From NCBI GenBank assembly GCA_013813675.1, contig JACCRH010000466.1, positions 1 through 5,457 of the forward strand: a DNA stretch of 5,457 nt, in the 5' to 3' direction. The notes under the pieces are model-generated. The model saw only the letters and a list, made by a program, of their open reading frames with translations, was not told where the DNA came from and searched no databases. Both the position numbers and the translations under genes were made by a program. The stretch's first letter is position 1. Each line of letters starts with the position of its first letter. Shown piece after piece: positions 1 through 5,035 of the stretch. Origin of the DNA: Gemmatimonadales bacterium. GTDB taxonomy: Bacteria > Gemmatimonadota > Gemmatimonadetes > Gemmatimonadales > GWC2-71-9.

Positions 1-317
1 CGGAGAAGGAGCAATACGCCGACCGCTGCTTCGACCTCCTGAACCAGTACGCGCCCAACTTCAAGCGGTCGGTCATTGCCCGGCAGGTGCTGGCGCCGGC
101 CGATCTGGAGCAGCGGTTCGGGCTCACCGGGGGTAACATCATGCAGGGGGTGATGTCGCTCAGCAGTCTGTCGTTCATGCGGCCGGTCCCCGGCTATGCC
201 GACTACCGGACCCCGGTTCGGAATCTGTATCTCTGCGGCGCGGCGACGCATCCCGGCGGAGGGGTGATGGGCGCCTGCGGGTACAACGCGGCCCGGGAGA
301 TACTGCGGGATTCCTAG
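1..317 (+). CDS. FAD-dependent oxidoreductase, phytoene desaturase/PYROXD2-like, C-terminal part
   Basis: Only the last 104 residues are in the window; the gene begins upstream and complete codons start at base 3. The fragment carries the C-terminal signature of the FAD-dependent amine oxidase/phytoene desaturase superfamily. A GLTGGNIMQG segment comes first, then an RP-x-PGYADYRTPV stretch, then NLYLCGAATHPGGGVMGACG near the end, which in this family packs against the FAD and closes the dinucleotide-binding fold. The closest match I recall is the PYROXD2-like group of bacterial NAD(P)/FAD oxidoreductases, not true carotenoid desaturases. In related proteins the GGNI motif is often followed by a histidine (GGNIFHG); here it is MQG. 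The N-terminal GxGxxG motif cannot be seen. The reading frame ends at TAG, well separated from the next gene by a repeat-bearing spacer, so it is probably the last gene of its own transcript. The substrate is unknown. Confidence 0.85.
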   Translation, partial: EKEQYADRCFDLLNQYAPNFKRSVIARQVLAPADLEQRFGLTGGNIMQGVMSLSSLSFMRPVPGYADYRTPVRNLYLCGAATHPGGGVMGACGYNAAREILRDS

Positions 318-354
318 TGGTCGGTAACCGGGCATTCGGCTGGTCCGCTGCATC

Positions 355-420
355 GTCACCCTGAGCGGAGCGAAGGGACCGGAACTCGAGCATGGGCCCC
401 CTCGCTTCGCTCAGGGTGAC
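355..420. repeat. Palindromic dispersed repeat (CHPERSEG type)
   Basis: An inverted repeat with arms at 355-377 and 398-420 that match at 21 of 23 positions; the two differences can still pair as G-T wobbles. The loop is about 20 nt (378-397). Outside the arms, CATC (351-354) and GATG (423-426) extend the symmetry across a 2-nt bulge. The core GTCACCCTGAGCGGAGCGAA is of a kind I know as a widespread dispersed palindrome in high-GC environmental genomes; read on the minus strand the element gives the peptide CHPERSEG, a familiar false-protein signature. It lies after the oxidoreductase stop and before the cupin. As RNA it would fold into a long hairpin, so it could end transcription or stabilise a 3' end, but no U-run follows. 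Confidence 0.85.
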
Positions 421-528
421 ATGATGGATGGCGACATCGATCTAAGCGAGCCGTCCGCCAGTCTTGGAGCACCACCTCAGGTCGCCTCAGCCCTGCCCAG
501 CACGACCAAGCACCCAGTGGACCCGACA

Positions 529-864
529 ATGCCCCAGCACCGCCTGACAATCCAAGAGAGCCTCACCCAGCTCCCCGGCGCCGCCGGGGAGCGCTACGTC
601 GAGCTGTTCAAGCACGGCACGCTGAGCGTCGAGCTCTACGCGCCCCGCGGGGGCGACCCGCAGCAGCCCCACACGCGCGACGAGGTCTACGTCGTGGTAC
701 AGGGAAGCGGATACTTCCGGAACGGGGACACGAGGCACCGCTTCGCCCCGGGCGATCTGCTGTTCGTTCCGGCCGGCGTGGTGCACCGGTTCGAGGATTT
801 CACGGCCGACCTCGCGGTCTGGGTGATCTTCTACGGCCCGGAGGGCGGGGAGAACCCGCGGTGA
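529..864 (+). CDS. Small single-domain cupin protein
   Basis: A 111-residue protein made almost entirely of one cupin beta-barrel. Motif 1 is seen as H48-TRD-E52 followed after six residues by G59, and motif 2 as G75-DLLFV-P81-A-G83-VV-H86. Likely metal ligands are H48, E52 and H86. The usual first histidine of HxH is Gln46, and the asparagine that often ends motif 2 is Asp90. A C-terminal beta strand (AVWVIFYG) finishes the fold. Start choice: the frame is open back to ATG 421, but residues from there to 528 begin right at the edge of the palindromic repeat and show no cupin similarity, so ATG 529 is preferred even though its Shine-Dalgarno is poor. Cupins this small serve as isomerases, dioxygenases or ligand sensors, and the sequence does not decide which. 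Its TGA overlaps the following GTG frame by 4 nt, suggesting co-transcription with the downstream oxidase. Confidence 0.85.
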   Translation: MPQHRLTIQESLTQLPGAAGERYVELFKHGTLSVELYAPRGGDPQQPHTRDEVYVVVQGSGYFRNGDTRHRFAPGDLLFVPAGVVHRFEDFTADLAVWVIFYGPEGGENPR

Positions 865-1043
865 GCGTGGATCTCCGGCCCCTCGGGCTCCCCGCTGGAG
901 CGTACGCTGCACCGGGACTACTACCTCGCGCCGACCTCGACTGGGAACGGGGAATTCCTCATCGCGAGGGGGCTTGGACCTTCACCGGCAGCGGCACCAC
1001 CAACCGGGCGCCCTTTGCGGGGTTGAGCGACTTGGGGTCATGA
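861..1043 (+). pseudogene. 60-codon frame, possible remnant of a Rieske oxygenase N-terminus
   Basis: This frame starts at a GTG inside the cupin stop (GTGA) and ends at a TGA that overlaps the oxidase ATG (ATGA), so it is coupled at both ends, as a real operon gene would be. As a single protein it resembles nothing I recognise. Its third-position G/C bias is strong at 861-882, then moves to the +1 frame for roughly 883-964, then returns. Reading the high-bias frames in order gives VSVDLRP, then SPLERTLHRDYYLAP, then a segment ending REGAWTFTGS. That order resembles the start of Rieske ring-hydroxylating oxygenase alpha subunits, which typically have R-x-YY-x-x-P, an ERIF helix, then W-x-x-x-G. 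No Rieske CxH or mononuclear iron motifs remain. I infer an ancestral oxygenase gene with frameshifts and a large internal deletion that kept both ends. The alternative is a genuine small coupled peptide of unknown role. The comparison is from memory only. Confidence 0.33.
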
Positions 1044-2206
1044 AACTCGACTTCGAGTACATCGTCCTGGGTCTCGGCGGCTTCGGCAGCGCGGCGGCGT
1101 ACTGGCTCTCGCGCCGGGCGGGCAAGGAAGTCCTGGGGCTGGAGCAATTCGAGCTGGGCCACGTACGGGGCGAGTCGCAGGATCACTCCCGCATCATTCG
1201 GCTCTCCTATCACACCCCCGGCTACGTCGAGCTGGCCAAATTCGCCTTCCGGGCGTGGGAGGAGCTGGAGCGTGACTCGGGAGAACAAGTGGTGCTCAGG
1301 ACCGGCGGACTCGACGTGGGGCCGAGGGAGAGCGCGATCCCGCTCAGCAGCTACAGCGACAGCATGGACGCGGCGGGCGTTCAGTACGAGAAGTTGGACG
1401 CCCGGGAGATCATGCGCCGGTGGCCGCAGTGGCGCCTGACGGACGACATGCACGGGCTCTTCCAGGAGCGGGGCGGCATCGCGATGGCGGCGCGGGGCAA
1501 CGCCGCACACGTGCGAATGGCGCGGGAGCACGGCGCCACGCTTCTCGAGCGGACACCGGTCGAAGCCATCCGCCCTGCGGCAGGTGCAGTCGAGGTGCGC
1601 ACCGCGGACGCGACTTACCGCTGCCGGCGGCTGGTGATCACCGCCGGGGCCTGGTCCAACCGTGCGCTGGCACCGGTCGGGCTCGAGCTGCCCCTGCGGG
1701 TCACCAAGGAGCAGGTCACCTACTTCGCGCCGCCCAATCTGCCCGCCTTTCAGCCGGAGCGTTTCCCGGTGTGGATCTGGATGGACGACCCCTGCTTCTA
1801 CGGGTTTCCCGCCTTCGGCGAGCCGGGGCCCAAGGTGGGCCAGGACGCCGGGGGCCAGGAGACTACCGGCGACACCCGCACCTTCGATCCCGACCTCGAG
1901 GCGCGTGACCGGGTGATCCGCTTCCTCGAGCGCCATCTGCCCGGCGCGCTCGGCCCGATCATCTACACCAAGACCTGCCTGTACACCCTCACGCCCGACT
2001 GGGACTTCGTGCTCGACCGGCTGCCCCACCAGCCGGAGATCGCCGTGGCGGTCGGCGGCGGGCACGGCTTCAAGTTCGCCTCGCTGGTCGGCCAGATTCT
2101 CTCCGAGCTCTCCATCGACGGGCAGGCGCCCCGCGATCTCGCGCCGTTCCGGATCGACCGTCCGATCCTCGGGATGAAGGATCCGCCGCGGACCTACATG
2201 GTGTGA
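1040..2206 (+). CDS. FAD-dependent sarcosine oxidase-like amine oxidase (DAO family)
   Basis: A 388-residue cytoplasmic flavoenzyme, close to the about 390 residues of monomeric sarcosine oxidase (MSOX) and N-methyltryptophan oxidase. These oxidise a secondary amino acid with oxygen, giving the primary amine, an aldehyde and H2O2. Seen: the dinucleotide-binding motif G11-LGGFG16; the SRIIR segment with R51 and R54 (MSOX R49 and R52); K265 in GPKVGQD (MSOX oxygen-activating K265); C313 in YTKTC, aligning with the covalent-flavin cysteine C315; and K345 in GGHGFKF (MSOX substrate-carboxylate K348). Two usual active-site histidines appear changed: H45 to Q47 and H269 to D269. The substrate may therefore not be sarcosine. 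ATG 1040 is chosen because the Rossmann strand EYIVLGLGGFG follows at once and it overlaps the upstream TGA; an upstream ATG at 974 would add 22 unrelated residues. Family call is firm, substrate uncertain. Confidence 0.88.
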   Translation: MKLDFEYIVLGLGGFGSAAAYWLSRRAGKEVLGLEQFELGHVRGESQDHSRIIRLSYHTPGYVELAKFAFRAWEELERDSGEQVVLRTGGLDVGPRESAIPLSSYSDSMDAAGVQYEKLDAREIMRRWPQWRLTDDMHGLFQERGGIAMAARGNAAHVRMAREHGATLLERTPVEAIRPAAGAVEVRTADATYRCRRLVITAGAWSNRALAPVGLELPLRVTKEQVTYFAPPNLPAFQPERFPVWIWMDDPCFYGFPAFGEPGPKVGQDAGGQETTGDTRTFDPDLEARDRVIRFLERHLPGALGPIIYTKTCLYTLTPDWDFVLDRLPHQPEIAVAVGGGHGFKFASLVGQILSELSIDGQAPRDLAPFRIDRPILGMKDPPRTYMV

Positions 2207-2211
2207 GCGCA

Positions 2212-2228
2212 CCCGCCGCCGCGGTGGG
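2212..2228 (+). other. Short GC-rich hairpin after the oxidase
   Basis: CCCGCC (2212-2217) can pair with GGTGGG (2223-2228), including one G-T wobble, around a 5-nt loop. It starts 6 nt past the oxidase stop. No T-run follows, so it does not qualify as an intrinsic terminator and may be a chance structure in GC-rich DNA. Confidence 0.2.
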
Positions 2229-2253
2229 GCGATGGTGTATTTCACGGGGAAGC

Positions 2254-2258
2254 GGAGG
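2254..2258 (+). promoter_or_regulatory. Ribosome binding site of the DUF485 gene
   Basis: GGAGG lies 5 nt before ATG 2264 and 8 nt before the adjacent ATG 2267. It is the clearest Shine-Dalgarno in the window and shows that translation restarts here after the 57-nt gap from the oxidase. The 8-nt spacing slightly favours the second ATG. Confidence 0.7.
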
Positions 2259-2263
2259 CGCGT

Positions 2264-2548
2264 ATGATGACGTCCGTGGTGAAAACACTTCGGGATCTCG
2301 ATACGGCGCGGTGGCGAGTCGCGCTCACCCTGACCGGGGTGATGGTGCTGCTCTACTTCGGCTTCGTCCTCCTGGTGGCCTACGGCCGGAATCTGCTCGC
2401 GATCCAGGTGGTCCCCGGACTGACCCTGGGCATCCTGCTGGGCGCGCTGGTGATCGTCGCCTCGTGGATCCTCACCTGGGTCTACGTGCGGTGGGCGGCG
2501 AGACACTACGACCCCGGCATCCGCAGCCATCAGGAAAGCCGCCAATGA
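2264..2548 (+). CDS. DUF485 family small membrane protein (YjcH-like)
   Basis: A 94-residue protein with two predicted transmembrane helices, about residues 19-39 (containing VMVLLYFGFVLLVAY) and 53-75 (LTLGILLGALVIVASWILTW), joined by a loop with the conserved proline and glycine of VVPGLTLG. The tail HYDPGI after the second helix matches the usual DUF485 ending (FDP). In E. coli the equivalent yjcH sits between acs and actP, and such genes are regularly placed directly before ActP-type symporters; the proteins are thought to assist or regulate them, but the mechanism is not established. Here the TGA overlaps the symporter ATG by 4 nt (2545-2548), so the two are surely translated together. 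The start may be ATG 2264 or ATG 2267, differing by one methionine. Confidence 0.9.
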   Translation: MMTSVVKTLRDLDTARWRVALTLTGVMVLLYFGFVLLVAYGRNLLAIQVVPGLTLGILLGALVIVASWILTWVYVRWAARHYDPGIRSHQESRQ

Positions 2549-4095
2549 TCCAAGCGCCCGGCGGCACCGCGATCGGCCAGCCCAACGCCGTCGCGATGGC
2601 GTTCTTCTTCGGCTTCATCTCCATCACGCTGGGCATCACCTGGTGGGCTGCGCGGCGCACCAGCACCACCGAGCAGTTCTACGCCGCGGGCCGGACGGTG
2701 AGCGCGGGCCAGAACGGGCTGGCGCTGGCCGGCGACTACATGAGCGCGGCGTCGTTCCTCGGTATCGCCGGGTTGGTCTCCACCACCGGGTTCGACGGCC
2801 TGATCTACTCGACCGGCTGGCTGGTGGGCTGGCCGGTGGTGCTCTTCCTCATCGCCGAGCCGCTCCGCAACCTCGGCCGGTACACCTTCTCCGACGTGGT
2901 GGCGATTCGGCTTCGCCAGACGCCGGTCCGGCTGGCCGCGGCACTGGGTACCCTGGCGACGGTCACGCTCTATCTGATCGCGCAGATGGTGGGGGCCGGC
3001 GGGCTGATCCGCCTGATGTTCGGCGTGAGCTACGAGCACGCGGTCGTGCTGGTCGGCATAGTGATGATCGGGTATGTGCTGTTCGGCGGGATGATCGCGA
3101 CGACCTGGGTGCAGATCGTGAAGGCGGTGCTGCTGATGAGCGGGGCGCTGTGCCTCGCCCTGCTGGTGCTGCTCCGGTTCCACCTCAATCCGGCGGAGCT
3201 CTTCGCCGAGGCCGCCCGGCGCTACGGCGACGGCGTGCTGGTGCCCGGAAAGCTGGTCTCCAACCCGCTCGATGCTGTCTCGCTCGGCATGGCGCTCATG
3301 TTCGGCACCGCCGGCCTGCCCCACATCCTGATGCGGTTCTACACCGTGCCCGACGCCCGGGCGGCCCGCGCCTCGGTGTTCGTGGCGACGGGACTGATCG
3401 GGCTGTTCTACCTGCTGACCTTCGTGCTCGGCTTCGGCGCGATGGTGCTGGTGGGGCCGGAAACCATCCGCTCGGTCGACCCCGGCGGCAACATGGCCGC
3501 GCCGCTCCTCGCCGAGCTGCTGGGCGGCACGCCGTTTCTGGGCTTCATCGCCGCCGTGGCGTTCGCGACCATCCTGGCGGTGGTGGCGGGGCTCACGCTG
3601 TCCGGCGCCGCGGCGCTGTCGCACGATCTCTGGGTGAGCGTGGTGCGGGGCGGCCATGCCGACGCGCGGGAGCAGCTCCTGGTGGCCCGCCTCGCTACCC
3701 TGGCGCTCGGTGGAGTGGCGGTGGCCCTGGGGATCACCTTCAAGGGGCAGAACGTGGCGTTCATGGTCTCCCTCGCCTTTGCCATCGCCGCGAGCGCCAA
3801 TTTCCCGGCGCTCATCCTGGCCATCTTCTGGCGCGGCTATACCACGGCCGGTGCGGTCACCAGCATGGCCGCCGGCACTCTGCTGACCCTGCTGCTGATC
3901 TACCTGTCGCCCACCATTCAGGTCGACATCCTCCACCGCGGGTCGGCCTGGTTTCCCCTCAAGAACCCGGCGCTCATCACGATGCCGCTTTCGTTTCTGG
4001 CCGGGATCCTGGTGTCGCTGGTCGCGCCGGAGCGGAACGCCTCGGAGATGTTCGCGGCCGTGGAGCGGCGGATGCACTTGGGCGGAGATCACTGA
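2545..4095 (+). CDS. actP: Sodium:solute symporter, ActP/acetate permease type
   Basis: A 516-residue integral membrane protein of the SSS family, expected to have about 13 helices and to couple Na+ influx to uptake of a small solute. The ActP-clade signature is plain: EQFYAAGR at about residues 43-50, GDYMSAASFLGIAG from residue 63, then DGLIYSTGWLVGWPVVLFLIAEP and NLGRYTFSDVVA. Later come HILMRFYTVPDARAARAS and the SANFPALILAIFWRG segment. These, with the coupled DUF485 gene, point to acetate or another short monocarboxylate (such as glycolate or propionate) rather than to proline or sugars. It is shorter at the N-terminus than E. coli ActP (about 549 residues), and I see no cleavable signal peptide. 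AGGA at 2532-2535, 9 nt before ATG 2545, serves as ribosome binding site. No acetyl-CoA synthetase lies nearby in the window. The frame is open upstream to 2203, but that part overlaps the DUF485 gene and is discarded. Confidence 0.9.
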   Translation: MIQAPGGTAIGQPNAVAMAFFFGFISITLGITWWAARRTSTTEQFYAAGRTVSAGQNGLALAGDYMSAASFLGIAGLVSTTGFDGLIYSTGWLVGWPVVLFLIAEPLRNLGRYTFSDVVAIRLRQTPVRLAAALGTLATVTLYLIAQMVGAGGLIRLMFGVSYEHAVVLVGIVMIGYVLFGGMIATTWVQIVKAVLLMSGALCLALLVLLRFHLNPAELFAEAARRYGDGVLVPGKLVSNPLDAVSLGMALMFGTAGLPHILMRFYTVPDARAARASVFVATGLIGLFYLLTFVLGFGAMVLVGPETIRSVDPGGNMAAPLLAELLGGTPFLGFIAAVAFATILAVVAGLTLSGAAALSHDLWVSVVRGGHADAREQLLVARLATLALGGVAVALGITFKGQNVAFMVSLAFAIAASANFPALILAIFWRGYTTAGAVTSMAAGTLLTLLLIYLSPTIQVDILHRGSAWFPLKNPALITMPLSFLAGILVSLVAPERNASEMFAAVERRMHLGGDH

Positions 4096-4111
4096 TCGTG
4101 TTTGGAACAGA

Positions 4112-4202
4112 GGCACGGAGGCCACGAAGGACACCGAGAACGACACCCTTTTGTTGTTTGTCTCCGTCGTTCTCCGTGGCCTCCGTGTCTCCGTGGTCGA
4201 AC
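4112..4202. repeat. Palindromic dispersed repeat (CACGGAGGCCACG type)
   Basis: An imperfect inverted repeat filling most of the 124-nt gap between the symporter and the hydrolase. The outer arms 4112-4126 and 4175-4189 pair at 14 of 15 positions; the inner arms 4136-4144 and 4166-4174 (GAGAACGAC against GTCGTTCTC) pair perfectly. The left side carries 9 extra bases (4127-4135) between its two arm segments that have no partner on the right. The loop, 4145-4165, is unusually T-rich for this window. Palindromes of this kind are, from memory, common dispersed elements in Gemmatimonadota, Acidobacteriota and related soil genomes. It separates the symporter pair from the hydrolase/M20 pair and could act as a transcription boundary, though it lacks a classic terminator U-tract after the stem. 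Confidence 0.82.
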
Positions 4203-4219
4203 AGCCGCACGGGTCACGC

Positions 4220-5035
4220 GTGACACCGACCAAGGTCGCGCTGCTCGGGATTCCCTACGATGCCGGCTCGTCGTACCAGCGCGGCCCCGCCGGCGCCCCG
4301 GTGCTGATCCGGGAGGCGCTGTGGACCGAGGCGGGGAATGCGTGGACCGAGGCGGGAATCGACCTCAAGGACGGGCGGCTGGACGATGAGGGTGACCTCT
4401 GGTTTACCGACCGGGAGCCCGGCGCCGATGCCCGGGCCCGGATCGAGGAGGCGGTGGGGACGATTCTCGATTCGGGTCGCCGCCCCCTGCTGCTCGGCGG
4501 AGACCACTCGATCACCTATCCCGCTCTCCGCGGGATGCGGCGGCACCATCCCCGGCTCAGTATTCTGCACCTCGACGCCCACCCCGATCTCTACCACGAG
4601 TTCCAGGGCGACCCCTTCTCGCACGCCTGCCCCTTCGCGCGCATCATGGAGGAGGGCCTCGCCGAACGGCTGCTTCAGGTGGGGATCCGCACGATGACCG
4701 GCCACCAGCGCGAGCAGGCGGACAAATTCGGCGTGGAGGTGATCGACATGCCGAGCTGGCGCGACGGAACGTCGCTCAGGTTTGAGACCCCGGTGTACCT
4801 CTCGCTCGATCTCGACGTCCTCGAGCCCGGCCTGGCGCCCGGGGTGTCGCACCGCGAGCCCGGCGGCCTCACCGTCCGCCAGGCGCTCGGCATTATCCAG
4901 TCGCTGGAGTCGCCGCTGGCTGGAGCCGACGTGGTGGAGCTCAATCCTCTCAACGATCCCTCCGGCCTCAGCGCGGCGGTTGCCGCCAAGCTGGTCAAGG
5001 AGATCGCCGCCCGCATGCTCAGGGAGACTTCATGA
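4220..5035 (+). CDS. Arginase/agmatinase-family ureohydrolase
   Basis: A 271-residue binuclear manganese hydrolase of the ureohydrolase superfamily, which cleaves guanidino compounds (arginine, agmatine, guanidinobutyrate, or formimidoylglutamate) to urea or formamide plus an amine. The full metal-ligand set is visible: H96 in GGDHS, D119, H121 and D123 in LDAHPD, and D197 and D199 in SLDLD. The following segment reads EPGLAPGVSHREPGG where classical members have DPxxAPGxGTPEPGG. The N-terminus has GIPYDAGSSYQRGPAGAP, the usual opening, and the C-terminus ends with DVVELNP and AAKLVKEIAARM. At 271 residues it is shorter than typical agmatinases (about 300). GTG 4220 is chosen because family similarity begins right after it; an earlier TTG at 4151 would translate the palindromic repeat. 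No good Shine-Dalgarno is seen. A 7-codon near-duplication lies at residues 35-48. The stop overlaps the M20 start. Family sure, substrate open. Confidence 0.9.
   Translation: MTPTKVALLGIPYDAGSSYQRGPAGAPVLIREALWTEAGNAWTEAGIDLKDGRLDDEGDLWFTDREPGADARARIEEAVGTILDSGRRPLLLGGDHSITYPALRGMRRHHPRLSILHLDAHPDLYHEFQGDPFSHACPFARIMEEGLAERLLQVGIRTMTGHQREQADKFGVEVIDMPSWRDGTSLRFETPVYLSLDLDVLEPGLAPGVSHREPGGLTVRQALGIIQSLESPLAGADVVELNPLNDPSGLSAAVAAKLVKEIAARMLRETS

Noticed and set aside
421..528. N-terminal extension of the cupin from ATG 421
   Set aside because: The added 36 residues start at the repeat boundary, show no family similarity and lack the codon bias of the downstream domain.
974..1039. Earlier ATG start for the oxidase at 974
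   Set aside because: The 22 added residues (H/R-rich) precede the Rossmann beta strand without family support; ATG 1040 forms a coupled overlap.
2203..2544. N-terminal extension of the symporter upstream of ATG 2545
   Set aside because: It lies wholly over the DUF485 gene in another frame, and the ActP-like N-terminus begins after 2545 with its own ribosome binding site.
959..2545. Long antisense open frame of 528 codons across the oxidase and DUF485 genes
   Set aside because: It is a mirror of the strong G/C third-position bias on the + strand. Its product is low-complexity, rich in H, R, G and E with no recognisable domain, and the + strand genes explain the region fully.
4112..4202. Second palindrome as a classic rho-independent terminator of the symporter gene
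   Set aside because: The T-rich tract is in the loop rather than after the stem, and the arms match a dispersed repeat type; a boundary role is possible but not shown.
4151..4219. N-terminal extension of the hydrolase from TTG 4151
   Set aside because: The extra 23 residues are translated from the palindromic repeat; the family-type start GIPYDAGSS follows GTG 4220 closely.
2643..4223. Second + strand open frame of 526 codons overlapping the symporter
   Set aside because: It is an R/G/A-rich shifted-frame reading of the symporter with no domain; absence of stops follows from high GC.
2530..4233. Antisense open frame of 567 codons across the symporter
   Set aside because: Its product is Q/H/R/E-rich low complexity typical of the reverse frame of a hydrophobic membrane protein; its N-terminal part is translated palindromic repeat.
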